This document shows, piece by piece, positions 1-5,436 of a stretch of DNA of 5,975 bases. Each line of letters begins with the position of its first letter. Within the stretch, counting starts at the first letter, position 1. The stretch is from contig CALFRX010000292.1 in the NCBI GenBank assembly GCA_937919295.1, forward strand, positions 1 to 5,975, written 5' to 3'. The notes under the pieces are model-generated. The model saw only the letters and a list, made by a program, of their open reading frames with translations. It was not told the origin of the DNA and made no database searches. Source of the stretch: an uncultured Peptococcaceae bacterium. Lineage in GTDB: Bacteria; Bacillota; Dehalobacteriia; UBA7702. The position numbers and the translations under genes were made by a program.

Positions 1-450
1 AAGACGGAAACATTCCGTTACGGAGGAGGGCGTCAGGACAATGGCGCCGCGGTCGCCGTGGGAACCGTACTTCGACTGATAAATTTCACCCTGAGCGGGG
101 CTGGTAGGCAGGCCGGTGGAGGGGCCGCCGCGCTGAACATTAACGATCACACAGGGGATTTCCGCCATGGCGGCGTAGCCGATGTTTTCCTGCTTCAAGG
201 AGAAGCCGGGGCCGGAGGTGGCGGTCAGGACTTTTTTGCCGGTGAGGCTGGCGCCGATGATGGCGGCCATACCGGCGATCTCATCTTCCATCTGGATGAA
301 TTTACCGCCGTATTTGGGCAATTCCTCAGCCATGATTTCCGCGATTTCCGTAGAAGGGGTGATGGGATAACCGGCATAAAAACGCACGCCGGCATGGAGC
401 GCTCCCAAAGCGCAGGCTTCGTTCCCCTGCATCAAGCGAATATCACTCAT
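1..450 (-). CDS. korA: 2-oxoacid:ferredoxin oxidoreductase, alpha subunit (2-oxoglutarate type), N-terminal 150 codons
   Basis: Partial gene: the ATG is at 450-448 and the frame is open to the left edge. The family oxidatively decarboxylates a 2-oxoacid to its acyl-CoA in the cytoplasm and passes electrons to ferredoxin; some anaerobes run it in reverse. The visible part is the pyrimidine-binding domain of the alpha subunit. It shows MQGNEACALGAL near the start, GYPITPSTEIAEIM around residue 29, MEDEIAGMAAIIGAS around 54, TATSGPGFSLKQENIGYAAM around 76, and RGGPSTGLPT around 105. The STEIAE and MEDEIA wording fits KorA-type 2-oxoglutarate enzymes better than VorB or PorA, as recalled from family sequences. 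The start overlaps the stop of the upstream ferredoxin gene as ATGA, and a GAAGGTGA ribosome site lies inside that gene, so translation is probably coupled. KorB/KorC genes should lie beyond the left edge. Substrate is inferred; the family is secure. Confidence 0.93.
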   Translation of the reverse strand, partial: MSDIRLMQGNEACALGALHAGVRFYAGYPITPSTEIAEIMAEELPKYGGKFIQMEDEIAGMAAIIGASLTGKKVLTATSGPGFSLKQENIGYAAMAEIPCVIVNVQRGGPSTGLPTSPAQGEIYQSKYGSHGDRGAIVLTPSSVTECFRL

Positions 451-662
451 TTTACGTCACCTTCTTTTAGTGGGATAAATTCAATGGCAAAGTCAGGACA
501 ATGAAGCATGCATTGTTTGCAATAGATGCAATCCTCATCTCTAACAATGACCGGTTTGCCGAGGGTATCGCCGTCGTATACCTGCTTGGGACAGATTTCG
601 ATGCAAATACCGCAGCCTTTGCAGAGATTCAGATCAATTTCTTTTCTGTATTTCGCTGCCAA
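447..662 (-). CDS. korD: 2x[4Fe-4S] ferredoxin subunit of the 2-oxoacid oxidoreductase
   Basis: A 71-residue bacterial-type ferredoxin, presumably the delta subunit that takes electrons from the KorAB core. It has two complete cluster motifs: C14-x2-C17-x2-C20-x3-C24-P and C45-x2-C48-x2-C51-x3-C55-P. The second has Tyr47 and Lys49-Gln50 where the first has glycines (CKGCGIC against CIYCKQC). The start is TTG at 662-660. An in-frame TGA TGA lies two codons upstream, so no longer version exists, and the nearby ATG ATG is in another frame. A purine-rich GGAAAGGAAG sits about 10 nt before the TTG, a rather long spacing. The stop overlaps the korA start. An intrinsic terminator ends only about 25 nt upstream, so expression probably depends on readthrough or on an unseen promoter inside the upstream gene. 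Confidence 0.93.
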   Translation of the reverse strand: MAAKYRKEIDLNLCKGCGICIEICPKQVYDGDTLGKPVIVRDEDCIYCKQCMLHCPDFAIEFIPLKEGDVK

Positions 663-687
663 ATCTCATCATCTTCCTTTCCTTTAT

Positions 688-713
688 AAAAAACGGGCGC
701 AACGCCCGTTTTT
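688..713 (-). terminator. Rho-independent terminator after the DUF1858 gene
   Basis: A perfect inverted repeat: on the minus strand AAAAACGGGCG, loop TTG, CGCCCGTTTTT, an 11 bp stem with a GC core and a run of six Ts. It starts about 5 nt after the TAG stop of the DUF1858 gene (721-719). Because it is A-rich on one side and T-rich on the other, it could also work on the plus strand, but no plus-strand gene ends here. It stands directly before the ribosome site of korD. Confidence 0.88.
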
Positions 714-718
714 CATTC

Positions 719-967
719 CTAATGTTTGTGCTGTCCGCAGCCGCAATGGCATTGCGTGGCCTGTTCGTTTTCGTAATTCGTGGCGGCCATGCACAAGGCG
801 CCGAGGATTTCGTCAAGGTCGATACCGTGGGCCATCACGCCTTCTTCCAATGTTTCAAAGTGGGCGATGGCGCAACCAAGGCAGCCCATGCCGAAGTCCT
901 TGAAGATTGCTACCGTGTTGGGATATTTTTCGACGATTTCGCCGATGCTCATCTCTTTTGTAATCAT
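719..967 (-). CDS. DUF1858 domain protein with a Cys/His-rich tail
   Basis: An 82-residue protein of the DUF1858 family, also described as a hybrid-cluster-protein-associated redox disulfide domain. These are small cytoplasmic proteins of anaerobes whose exact function is unknown. The typical layout is visible: an ITKEMSIGEIVEKYP start, then FKDFGMGCLGC with C29 and C32 in a CxxC, then AHFETLEEGVMAHGID and a helical end. Residues 73-82 form an extra tail, CHCGCGQHKH, with three Cys and three His that could bind a metal; this is inference. The ATG at 967-965 has a GGAGG about 8 nt upstream. Transcription probably starts from the promoter at 1017-1045 and ends at the hairpin 688-713. Its position before the kor genes suggests a role in anaerobic redox metabolism but does not prove one. 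Confidence 0.9.
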   Translation of the reverse strand: MITKEMSIGEIVEKYPNTVAIFKDFGMGCLGCAIAHFETLEEGVMAHGIDLDEILGALCMAATNYENEQATQCHCGCGQHKH

Positions 968-1016
968 AAAACAGCCTCCGTATTTCTACAATAAAGTTTA
1001 TATTCATTATTCCCTA

Positions 1017-1045
1017 AGTATAAAGGGGTATGCTGTTTTTGTAAA
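1017..1045 (-). promoter_or_regulatory. Sigma-A-type promoter for the DUF1858 gene
   Basis: On the minus strand, TTTACA (1045-1040) and TATACT (1022-1017) are separated by exactly 17 bp. The predicted transcript starts near 1010, leaving a leader of about 43 nt with a GGAGG just before the ATG at 967. This is the only good promoter I see for the DUF1858-korD-korA direction. Confidence 0.7.
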
Positions 1046-1064
1046 GAGAAAATCTTAATCAGTG

Positions 1065-1082
1065 ATTGCAAAATCATGCAAT
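1065..1082. other. Short inverted repeat in the divergent intergenic region (possible operator)
   Basis: ATTGCA, six bases, TGCAAT: a 6 bp perfect dyad between the DUF1858 promoter and the start of the carbonic-anhydrase-like gene. It lies about 20 bp upstream of the DUF1858 -35 box, where a regulator could bind. No known operator consensus is recognised, and a dyad of this size can arise by chance in AT-rich DNA. Confidence 0.2.
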
Positions 1083-1150
1083 TTTCCGGTTTTTGCAGGA
1101 AAACAGGGGTTTTATGTGGAAATTTGTGGTATCAAACAAAGGAGGCGCAA

Positions 1151-1741
1151 ATGAAAAAAGCCATCAAAACTTTAAGAACTCTCTTGACGGAAAACAATCC
1201 GGAATGTGCTGAGGCAAAAGCAAAGGAAGCCAAAGCAACAAAGGAGAAAGCGCCCAAGCTGATTCTCTTATCCTGCCCTCAGAGTATGCGTTTGCTGGAG
1301 GTTAGAAAAGAGGATATCTACAGCGTGGAGAGTTTCGGCGCCACCGTCATGACCAACGAGGCGACCTTGGATTACGCGGTCCGCCGGTTAAACTTGCCCC
1401 TGTTATGCATCATGGGTCATGAGGGCTGCGAGGCGTTGCGGCGGGCTGTCAAGGTGGAGCAGGCCACTGATGAGGAAAAGGTTCTCTATGAGCATATCGC
1501 CGCCGCTTTCTCCGGGAAGGCCAAAAAGGAGCCGCAGCGTACCTTAGATCATATTGATACGGAAGTCGCCGCGGCCTTAGCCCGTTACGGCGATCTGGTC
1601 AAAACGGGAAAGCTGACCGTGGTGGGTTTATACTGTGATGAAAAGGGGCGGCTGTTCTTGAGTAATTATAACGGCCTCAAAGGCAAAGATACCCTTGCTT
1701 ACAGTCTGCCTGAGGTGGAATCCTTTTTCTTCATGGCGTAA
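1151..1741 (+). CDS. Beta-carbonic-anhydrase-like protein with altered active site
   Basis: A 196-residue cytoplasmic protein resembling the beta-class carbonic anhydrase fold, whose members hydrate CO2 to bicarbonate at a zinc. The likely zinc ligands are C42 (in SCPQSMR), H90 and C93 (in MGHEGCEAL). Between them lies the usual pattern: IYSVESFGATV (compare VVRNAGN), then a LDYAVRRL helix and LPLLCIMGH. A later TVVGLYCDEKGRL strand also fits. The first motif is normally CxDxR, with an Asp/Arg dyad that gates the zinc. Here Gln44 replaces the Asp, and Met46 occupies the Arg position with Arg47 next to it. Activity may therefore be lost or changed. Residues 20-36 are Lys/Ala/Glu-rich, probably a flexible or helical extension. 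The start at 1151 follows AAAGGAGG by 5 nt; the upstream ATG at 1076 has no such site. No clear promoter was found. The last 43 bp overlap the convergent PAP2 gene. Confidence 0.8.
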   Translation: MKKAIKTLRTLLTENNPECAEAKAKEAKATKEKAPKLILLSCPQSMRLLEVRKEDIYSVESFGATVMTNEATLDYAVRRLNLPLLCIMGHEGCEALRRAVKVEQATDEEKVLYEHIAAAFSGKAKKEPQRTLDHIDTEVAAALARYGDLVKTGKLTVVGLYCDEKGRLFLSNYNGLKGKDTLAYSLPEVESFFFMA

Positions 1742-2241
1742 GCGACGATTTTGCTGACGACGATAGCGGTGAAAATCCCTTCCAGGGAGCCGACGAGGAC
1801 GTCGGAAGGAAAATGAACAAAAAAATACAGACGGGAAAAGGCGACGAGGGCCGCGAGGGCCAAGGCGATGGCGCCGAATTTTTTGTTCCCCAAGAAAACC
1901 GCGGTGGCCGTGGCGAAAGAGGACGCCGCGTGCCCCGAAGGAAAAGAATAACTTTTCGGAGCGGCAATCAGTAATTCGATGTCGGCGTAAGTGAAAGGCC
2001 GTGGCCGCGCCACGATGTTTTTGAGGATAATGTTGTTCAAAAGGGTAACGAAGGCCAGGGATAAGGCTGCGGTCATGCCGATTTTTCGGGTGGATTTGGG
2101 GATCATCAGAACCAGGCACATGAGAATCCAAATGATACCGCCGTTTCCCATAGTTGTGACGGTTTTCATCAGCGGTGTTAAAAAGGAACAGACAACATGA
2201 TCCTGGAGCCAATAGAGGATCCCAATATCAAGATCGGTCAT
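1699..2241 (-). CDS. PAP2-family membrane phosphatase
   Basis: A 180-residue multi-spanning membrane protein of the PAP2 (type 2 phosphatidic acid phosphatase) superfamily. These enzymes remove phosphate from lipid phosphates; bacterial members include undecaprenyl-pyrophosphate and phosphatidylglycerophosphate phosphatases. All three signature motifs are intact: K74-x6-R81-P82, P101-S-G-H104, and S136-R137-x5-H143-x3-D147. His104 and His143 are the expected catalytic residues, acting on the outer face. The opening LDIGILYWLQDH...MGNGGIIW matches small bacterial PAP2 proteins. I chose ATG 2241-2239. The frame stays open to a TTG at 2316, but that TTG lies upstream of the transcript start predicted from the promoter at 2275-2303. 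AAAGGAG precedes the ATG by about 13 nt, a long spacing. The substrate cannot be read from sequence; envelope lipid carrier recycling is plausible. Confidence 0.92.
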   Translation of the reverse strand: MTDLDIGILYWLQDHVVCSFLTPLMKTVTTMGNGGIIWILMCLVLMIPKSTRKIGMTAALSLAFVTLLNNIILKNIVARPRPFTYADIELLIAAPKSYSFPSGHAASSFATATAVFLGNKKFGAIALALAALVAFSRLYFFVHFPSDVLVGSLEGIFTAIVVSKIVAYAMKKKDSTSGRL

Positions 2242-2274
2242 AAGCGAGAGATTACTCCTTTGATGGTTCTTTTT

Positions 2275-2303
2275 ATTATACAGTGAAACGATAAAAACCG
2301 CAA
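2275..2303 (-). promoter_or_regulatory. Sigma-A-type promoter for the PAP2 gene
   Basis: On the minus strand, TTGCGG (2303-2298), a 17 bp spacer, and a perfect TATAAT (2280-2275). The expected start is near 2268, about 27 nt before the ATG at 2241. This position rules out the upstream TTG at 2316 as the main start codon. Confidence 0.78.
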
Positions 2304-2367
2304 TATAGAACAGCAAAACGGCGTTTTCTTCCCTTACGATTTCTATCGTTTCTTCATTCTTTGTTCC

Positions 2368-2396
2368 TTGTCAATTATCCCTGTACAAGCTATAAT
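2368..2396 (+). promoter_or_regulatory. Sigma-A-type promoter for pgeF and the division cluster
   Basis: TTGTCA (2368-2373), a 17 bp spacer, and a perfect TATAAT (2391-2396). The predicted start near 2403 gives a leader of only about 13 nt, almost all of it the AAAGGAG ribosome site. It faces away from the PAP2 promoter, with about 65 bp between the two -35 boxes. Confidence 0.8.
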
Positions 2397-2415
2397 ATGG
2401 CTGAAAGGAGCGTTT

Positions 2416-3225
2416 ATGTGGAAGAGAGTTGAAAAAGGAAAGGTGATTTATTACACCTTGCCGGAGTGGTCCGCCCACGGTGCGCAAGTGATCATGTCAA
2501 CGCGGGCAGGGGGCGTTTCCAAAGCCCCTTACGATCAGCTGAATCTCGGTCTCCACGTAGGGGACGCGTCGGAGGCGGTGATTGCCAACCGGCGCTTGCT
2601 GTTAGCTGCCAACCGTTGGCGGGAAGAGGATTTCGTCAGTGCTCAGCAAGTCCACGGTAACCGGGTGCTCTATGTCGGCGCCCCGGATCGGGGATGCGGC
2701 TTTTACGATTACGAGAGCGCGATCAAGGATACCGACGGACTGTTCACCGCAGAACAAGGCGTGCTGATCGCCACGTTTTACGCCGACTGTCTTCCGCTGG
2801 CTCTGTTTCATCCCACTTTAAAACTGTTGGGGCTGGCTCATGCCGGCTGGCAAGGGACGTATCGCAACATCGCCGCCGCCCTCATTGGGGCTATGCAGGC
2901 AAAGCATGATTTCGATCCCCAAGAGCTTTGGGCCGCCACCGGCGCCGCCATCGGCCCCTGTTGTTACCAGGTGGACGCAGATTTTTACCAGCGCTTTTTA
3001 AAGCGGTACTCAGAGGCCGCCCTGTGGTTTTCCGCCGCGGAGGAAGGGAAGTACTATTTTGATAATGAAAAGGCCAATGTGGCACTGCTGCAACAGGCCG
3101 GTGTAAAAAAAGAAAATATCTCCGTATTGGGGCTTTGTACCGCCTGTCATGATGATCTTTTCTTTTCCTACAGAAAAGGGGCGGGCAAAACGGGCCGCCA
3201 CGGACTGTGGGGAGCGCTGATTTGA
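2416..3225 (+). CDS. pgeF: Laccase-domain (YfiH/YlmD) purine nucleoside phosphorylase, peptidoglycan editing factor family
   Basis: A 269-residue cytoplasmic protein of the YfiH/YlmD/DUF152 family. Members were once called polyphenol oxidases; characterised ones act on purine nucleosides (phosphorolysis and adenosine deamination), and the E. coli member keeps L-Ser out of peptidoglycan precursors. All signature blocks are present: STRAGGVS (28-35), NLGLHVGD (43-50), QVHG with H80, DTDGL (105-109), ADCLPL with C125, AHAGWQGT with H142, then IGPCCYQV, a late CTACHDDLFFSYR and a TGRHG end. H80, C125 and H142 are the expected zinc ligands. The length is normal. The start ATG 2416 follows AAAGGAG by 5 nt; the upstream in-frame TTG at 2368 lies inside the -35 box and is rejected. 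It is first in a cluster matching B. subtilis ylmD-ylmE-ylmF, and its stop touches the next start. Confidence 0.95.
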   Translation: MWKRVEKGKVIYYTLPEWSAHGAQVIMSTRAGGVSKAPYDQLNLGLHVGDASEAVIANRRLLLAANRWREEDFVSAQQVHGNRVLYVGAPDRGCGFYDYESAIKDTDGLFTAEQGVLIATFYADCLPLALFHPTLKLLGLAHAGWQGTYRNIAAALIGAMQAKHDFDPQELWAATGAAIGPCCYQVDADFYQRFLKRYSEAALWFSAAEEGKYYFDNEKANVALLQQAGVKKENISVLGLCTACHDDLFFSYRKGAGKTGRHGLWGALI

Positions 3226-4110
3226 TTGGCAAAAAAACGAAAGAATCATAAAAAATACCGCCGGTTTCCTATTTTTCTATTGCTACCAGCCGCCTTTCTC
3301 TGCGCGGTTTTGCTCAGCGGTGGGGAAAAAGAGAGGGAAAGCGCCTATATGATCGCGGAAACCGGTGTGATTATGGACACGGAAACCTTTTCCGGGCTGT
3401 TTCTCTATGAGGAAACCGTGGTCACCGCCGCTGCGGCCGGAACCTTTTCCCCTCATTTTTGCGAAGGGGACAAGATCTCTGTGGGCGAAAACGCCGGTGA
3501 ACTTAAATTGCTCAACGACATCAATACCGATCCCGTAAAAATCATGACATCTCCCGCCGCCGGCATTTTTTCGCTGGCAGTGGACGGCTGGGAAGCCGTG
3601 CTCACCGAAAATCACGTGGAAAATCTCGATCTGAGTGCTGTTTTCAGCACTTATGAAACGCCGAAGACCCAGTTCACCTCCTTCCGCCATCGGGGAGAGG
3701 CTTGTTTCAAGGTAATGGATAACAAACAAAAAGTATATTTGTTGCTGGCGCTGAAGAATGTTTGTCTTACGGCGAAGACGGTTCAATTGATCCTTTTGGG
3801 CGGGGAAACCGAAGCGGAGGTGGTTTTTACCAAACAGTACGGCGCCGAGGGCTATGGCTTGTTGGCCCTTTCCCCCCATGACGCCTATTTCAAAAGCAGG
3901 GAGGTGACGGCAGACTGTATCCTCTCCAAAGAGGAAGGAGTGGTGATTTCAGCCTCGGCGGTCGCGAAACGTCAGGGGGAAACCGGCGTTTACCGCCTTG
4001 ACCGTGGGAATCTTCGTTTTTGTCCTGTTACAGTTTTGGCAAAAGAAGATAGCAAGGTGCTTGTGGAAGGAATTGAAGCAGGATCTTGTATCTTATGTGA
4101 CGCCGATTGA
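3226..4110 (+). CDS. HlyD-like membrane-anchored adaptor protein of the division cluster
   Basis: A 294-residue protein anchored by one N-terminal membrane segment. It has a very basic start (MAKKRKNHKKYRR), a hydrophobic stretch at about 14-31, and then a long outer domain. Its beta-rich pattern resembles HlyD/RND periplasmic adaptors: EETVVTAAAAGTF followed by CEGDKISVGENAGEL around 60-90 looks like a lipoyl/barrel-sandwich half, and GVVISASAVAKRQGETGVYR (238-257) followed by a strand pair resembles the adaptor C-terminal domain. No long coiled-coil hairpin is visible, and no ABC or RND transporter gene lies nearby. The TTG at 3226 directly follows the pgeF stop; GGGGAG lies 11 nt upstream, inside pgeF, so translation is probably coupled. 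Similar HlyD-like proteins occur next to ylmE/sepF in other anaerobic Firmicutes, as I recall; their role is unknown. An envelope function near the division machinery is inference. Confidence 0.78.
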   Translation: MAKKRKNHKKYRRFPIFLLLPAAFLCAVLLSGGEKERESAYMIAETGVIMDTETFSGLFLYEETVVTAAAAGTFSPHFCEGDKISVGENAGELKLLNDINTDPVKIMTSPAAGIFSLAVDGWEAVLTENHVENLDLSAVFSTYETPKTQFTSFRHRGEACFKVMDNKQKVYLLLALKNVCLTAKTVQLILLGGETEAEVVFTKQYGAEGYGLLALSPHDAYFKSREVTADCILSKEEGVVISASAVAKRQGETGVYRLDRGNLRFCPVTVLAKEDSKVLVEGIEAGSCILCDAD

Positions 4111-4115
4111 TTTTA

Positions 4116-4144
4116 TTTGCATTTTATGAGAAACGTAGTATAAT
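4116..4144 (+). promoter_or_regulatory. Internal promoter before ylmE
   Basis: A perfect TATAAT (4139-4144) preceded at 17 bp by TTTGCA (4116-4121), or at 16 bp by TTGCAT (4117-4122). The predicted start is near 4151. It lies in the 64 bp gap after the HlyD-like gene and could drive ylmE-sepF-proC apart from pgeF. No terminator precedes it, so the upstream transcript probably also runs through. Confidence 0.65.
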
Positions 4145-4174
4145 GGGGTAAAATGCGAAAAAGAGTTGATTTCT

Positions 4175-4864
4175 TTGTCAATTGCTGATAATATTAGGTA
4201 TGTACAAGATAAAATAGCGCAGACTGCGGTGGATTATCCCGAATTTGCCGCGCCGGACGTGAAATTGATTGCCGTCACAAAGACCTTGGGTACAGATAAA
4301 ATCAAAGCCGCCGTGGATTACGGCATCCGGGATCTCGGAGAAAACAGAGTCCAGGAAATTCTTGAAAAATACCCGCTGTTTCCTGCCGATGTCCGCTGGC
4401 ACCTGATTGGACATCTACAGACCAACAAAGTGAAATACATTGCGGACAAGGTTTCTATGATCCATTCTTTGGACAGCCTCCGGCTGGCCGCAGAGATCGA
4501 AAAAAGAGCCGCCGCCATCGACCGGGTGATTCCTTGCCTCGTGCAGGTGAACATCGCCGATGAAGACACGAAGTTCGGTCTGAAAAAAGAAGACACGGAA
4601 GATTTTATCAGAGAGATGATCCATTTTCCCCATATCGCCGTGGAAGGGCTGATGACCATCGGACCTTACGCCGCAGAGGAAAAGACAATCCAAAATGTAT
4701 TCAGGGAACTGAGACAACTGAAAGAAAAATTAAATGCGTTAGCTCTGCCTGCGGTGAAAATGAGAGAACTGTCCATGGGCATGAGCGCTGATTACCCGTT
4801 AGCGGTGCGCGAAGGCGCCACCATGGTAAGAGTGGGGACGACGATTTTTGGTTCGCGCTCTTAA
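4175..4864 (+). CDS. ylmE: YggS/YlmE family PLP homeostasis protein
   Basis: A 229-residue cytoplasmic PLP-binding protein of the YggS/YlmE/PROSC family, a single-domain alanine-racemase-like barrel. The family has no firmly established catalytic reaction; it carries PLP and keeps the vitamin B6 and amino/keto acid pools balanced. The PLP lysine is K36 in LIAVTK. Other family blocks follow in order: DLGENRVQE, WHLIGHLQTNK, IHSLDS, VNIADEDTKFGL, VEGLMTIGP, ELSMGMSADY and GATMVRVGTTIFG. Length is normal. The start is uncertain: the frame offers TTG at 4166 and TTG at 4175, and no ATG. I prefer 4175 because it gives MSIADNIRYVQDKI, a typical family start, and has an AAAGAG 9 nt upstream; at 4166 that site would touch the codon. 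It is followed 17 nt later by sepF and precedes proC; ylmE-family genes often adjoin both. Confidence 0.94.
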   Translation: MSIADNIRYVQDKIAQTAVDYPEFAAPDVKLIAVTKTLGTDKIKAAVDYGIRDLGENRVQEILEKYPLFPADVRWHLIGHLQTNKVKYIADKVSMIHSLDSLRLAAEIEKRAAAIDRVIPCLVQVNIADEDTKFGLKKEDTEDFIREMIHFPHIAVEGLMTIGPYAAEEKTIQNVFRELRQLKEKLNALALPAVKMRELSMGMSADYPLAVREGATMVRVGTTIFGSRS

Positions 4865-4881
4865 AAACAGGAGGTAGAGAA

Positions 4882-5397
4882 ATGGCATTGGATGCGATCA
4901 AGAGCTTCATTATGGGTACGCCCAGGGATAACTATGATGAAGAAGAGTATTTTGAAGAGGATGAATGGGAAGAAGGAGTCAACGACAGAAGGGAACCTGC
5001 GAATTTTATGGGCTATTTCAAAAAGGACCGCAGAGATCATACGCGGAGAAGCTATCTCCGTGAAGAACAGGAAGACTCCTATTTTGACACCGGCTATGAA
5101 GAAGAACGGCCCCATACCGCACCGGCCCGCCTGATTTTAGTCAAAGCAAAAAAATTCTCCGAAGTGAAACGGATCGCTGAAAATTTAAAACAGAGCCGCT
5201 CTGTGATCATCAATTTTGAGGATATGGAAAAACCCGAAGCCCAAAGGACCATCGACTTTTTGAGCGGCACGACCTTTGCCCAGGACGGGCATATCCAGAA
5301 AATTTCCCATTGCACCTATATCTTTGCTGTCGGCAGCGTGGATCTGATCGGCCGCATTGAGGAAATCAAAGATACGGAAAGTTATTTTGCGTTTTAA
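4882..5397 (+). CDS. sepF: Cell division protein SepF
   Basis: A 171-residue cytoplasmic protein that, in Gram-positive bacteria, binds FtsZ, bundles its filaments and tethers the Z-ring to the membrane. Three parts are visible. Residues 1-12 (MALDAIKSFIMG) form the amphipathic membrane-binding helix. Residues 16-80 are a charged linker, first strongly acidic (EEEYFEEDEWEE), then mixed with Arg/Lys. The conserved FtsZ-binding/dimerisation domain spans about 82-165, with RLILVKAKKFSEVKRIAENL, VIINFEDM (108-115), AQRTIDFLSGTTFA (120-133) and a final YIFAVGS strand. A strong AGGAGG (4869-4874) sits 7 nt before the ATG. It lies 17 nt after ylmE and is surely co-transcribed. This matches ylmF in the B. 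subtilis ylm cluster, although ylmG, ylmH and divIVA are not in view. Confidence 0.96.
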   Translation: MALDAIKSFIMGTPRDNYDEEEYFEEDEWEEGVNDRREPANFMGYFKKDRRDHTRRSYLREEQEDSYFDTGYEEERPHTAPARLILVKAKKFSEVKRIAENLKQSRSVIINFEDMEKPEAQRTIDFLSGTTFAQDGHIQKISHCTYIFAVGSVDLIGRIEEIKDTESYFAF

Positions 5398-5436
5398 TTC
5401 CATAATTGAATAAACAGAGTAAAGAGAGGTGCTTTT

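Noticed and set aside
58..504. Plus-strand open frame of 148 codons over korA
   Set aside because: It lies antisense to a clear KorA sequence, is rich in Gly/Ala as expected from the opposite strand, and has no family resemblance or good ribosome site.
1076..1150. 25-codon N-terminal extension of the carbonic-anhydrase-like protein from ATG 1076
   Set aside because: No ribosome site precedes 1076, while ATG 1151 has a near-perfect AAAGGAGG at 5 nt.
1790..1805. Hairpin CCGACG-AGGA-CGTCGG that might terminate the carbonic-anhydrase-like transcript
   Set aside because: It lies inside the PAP2 coding region, has no T run after it, and a 6 bp stem in GC-rich coding DNA is expected by chance.
1628..2212. 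Minus-strand open frame of 194 codons overlapping the PAP2 gene
   Set aside because: It is an alternative frame of the PAP2 gene, with Arg/His/Pro-rich low-complexity composition; the PAP2 frame carries all three catalytic motifs.
2242..2316. 25-codon N-terminal extension of PAP2 from TTG 2316, adding a hydrophobic stretch
   Set aside because: The promoter -10 at 2275-2280 lies inside this extension, so the transcript would start after the TTG.
3283..3879. Minus-strand open frame of 198 codons antisense to the HlyD-like gene
   Set aside because: No ribosome site, promoter or recognisable motif; the plus frame continues the operon with a membrane anchor and adaptor-like strands.
4153..4188. 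Short 11-codon open frame (MRKRVDFFVNC) overlapping the ylmE start, possible leader peptide
   Set aside because: The predicted transcript begins at about 4151, leaving no ribosome site for it. It holds no run of regulatory codons and no attenuator hairpin follows.
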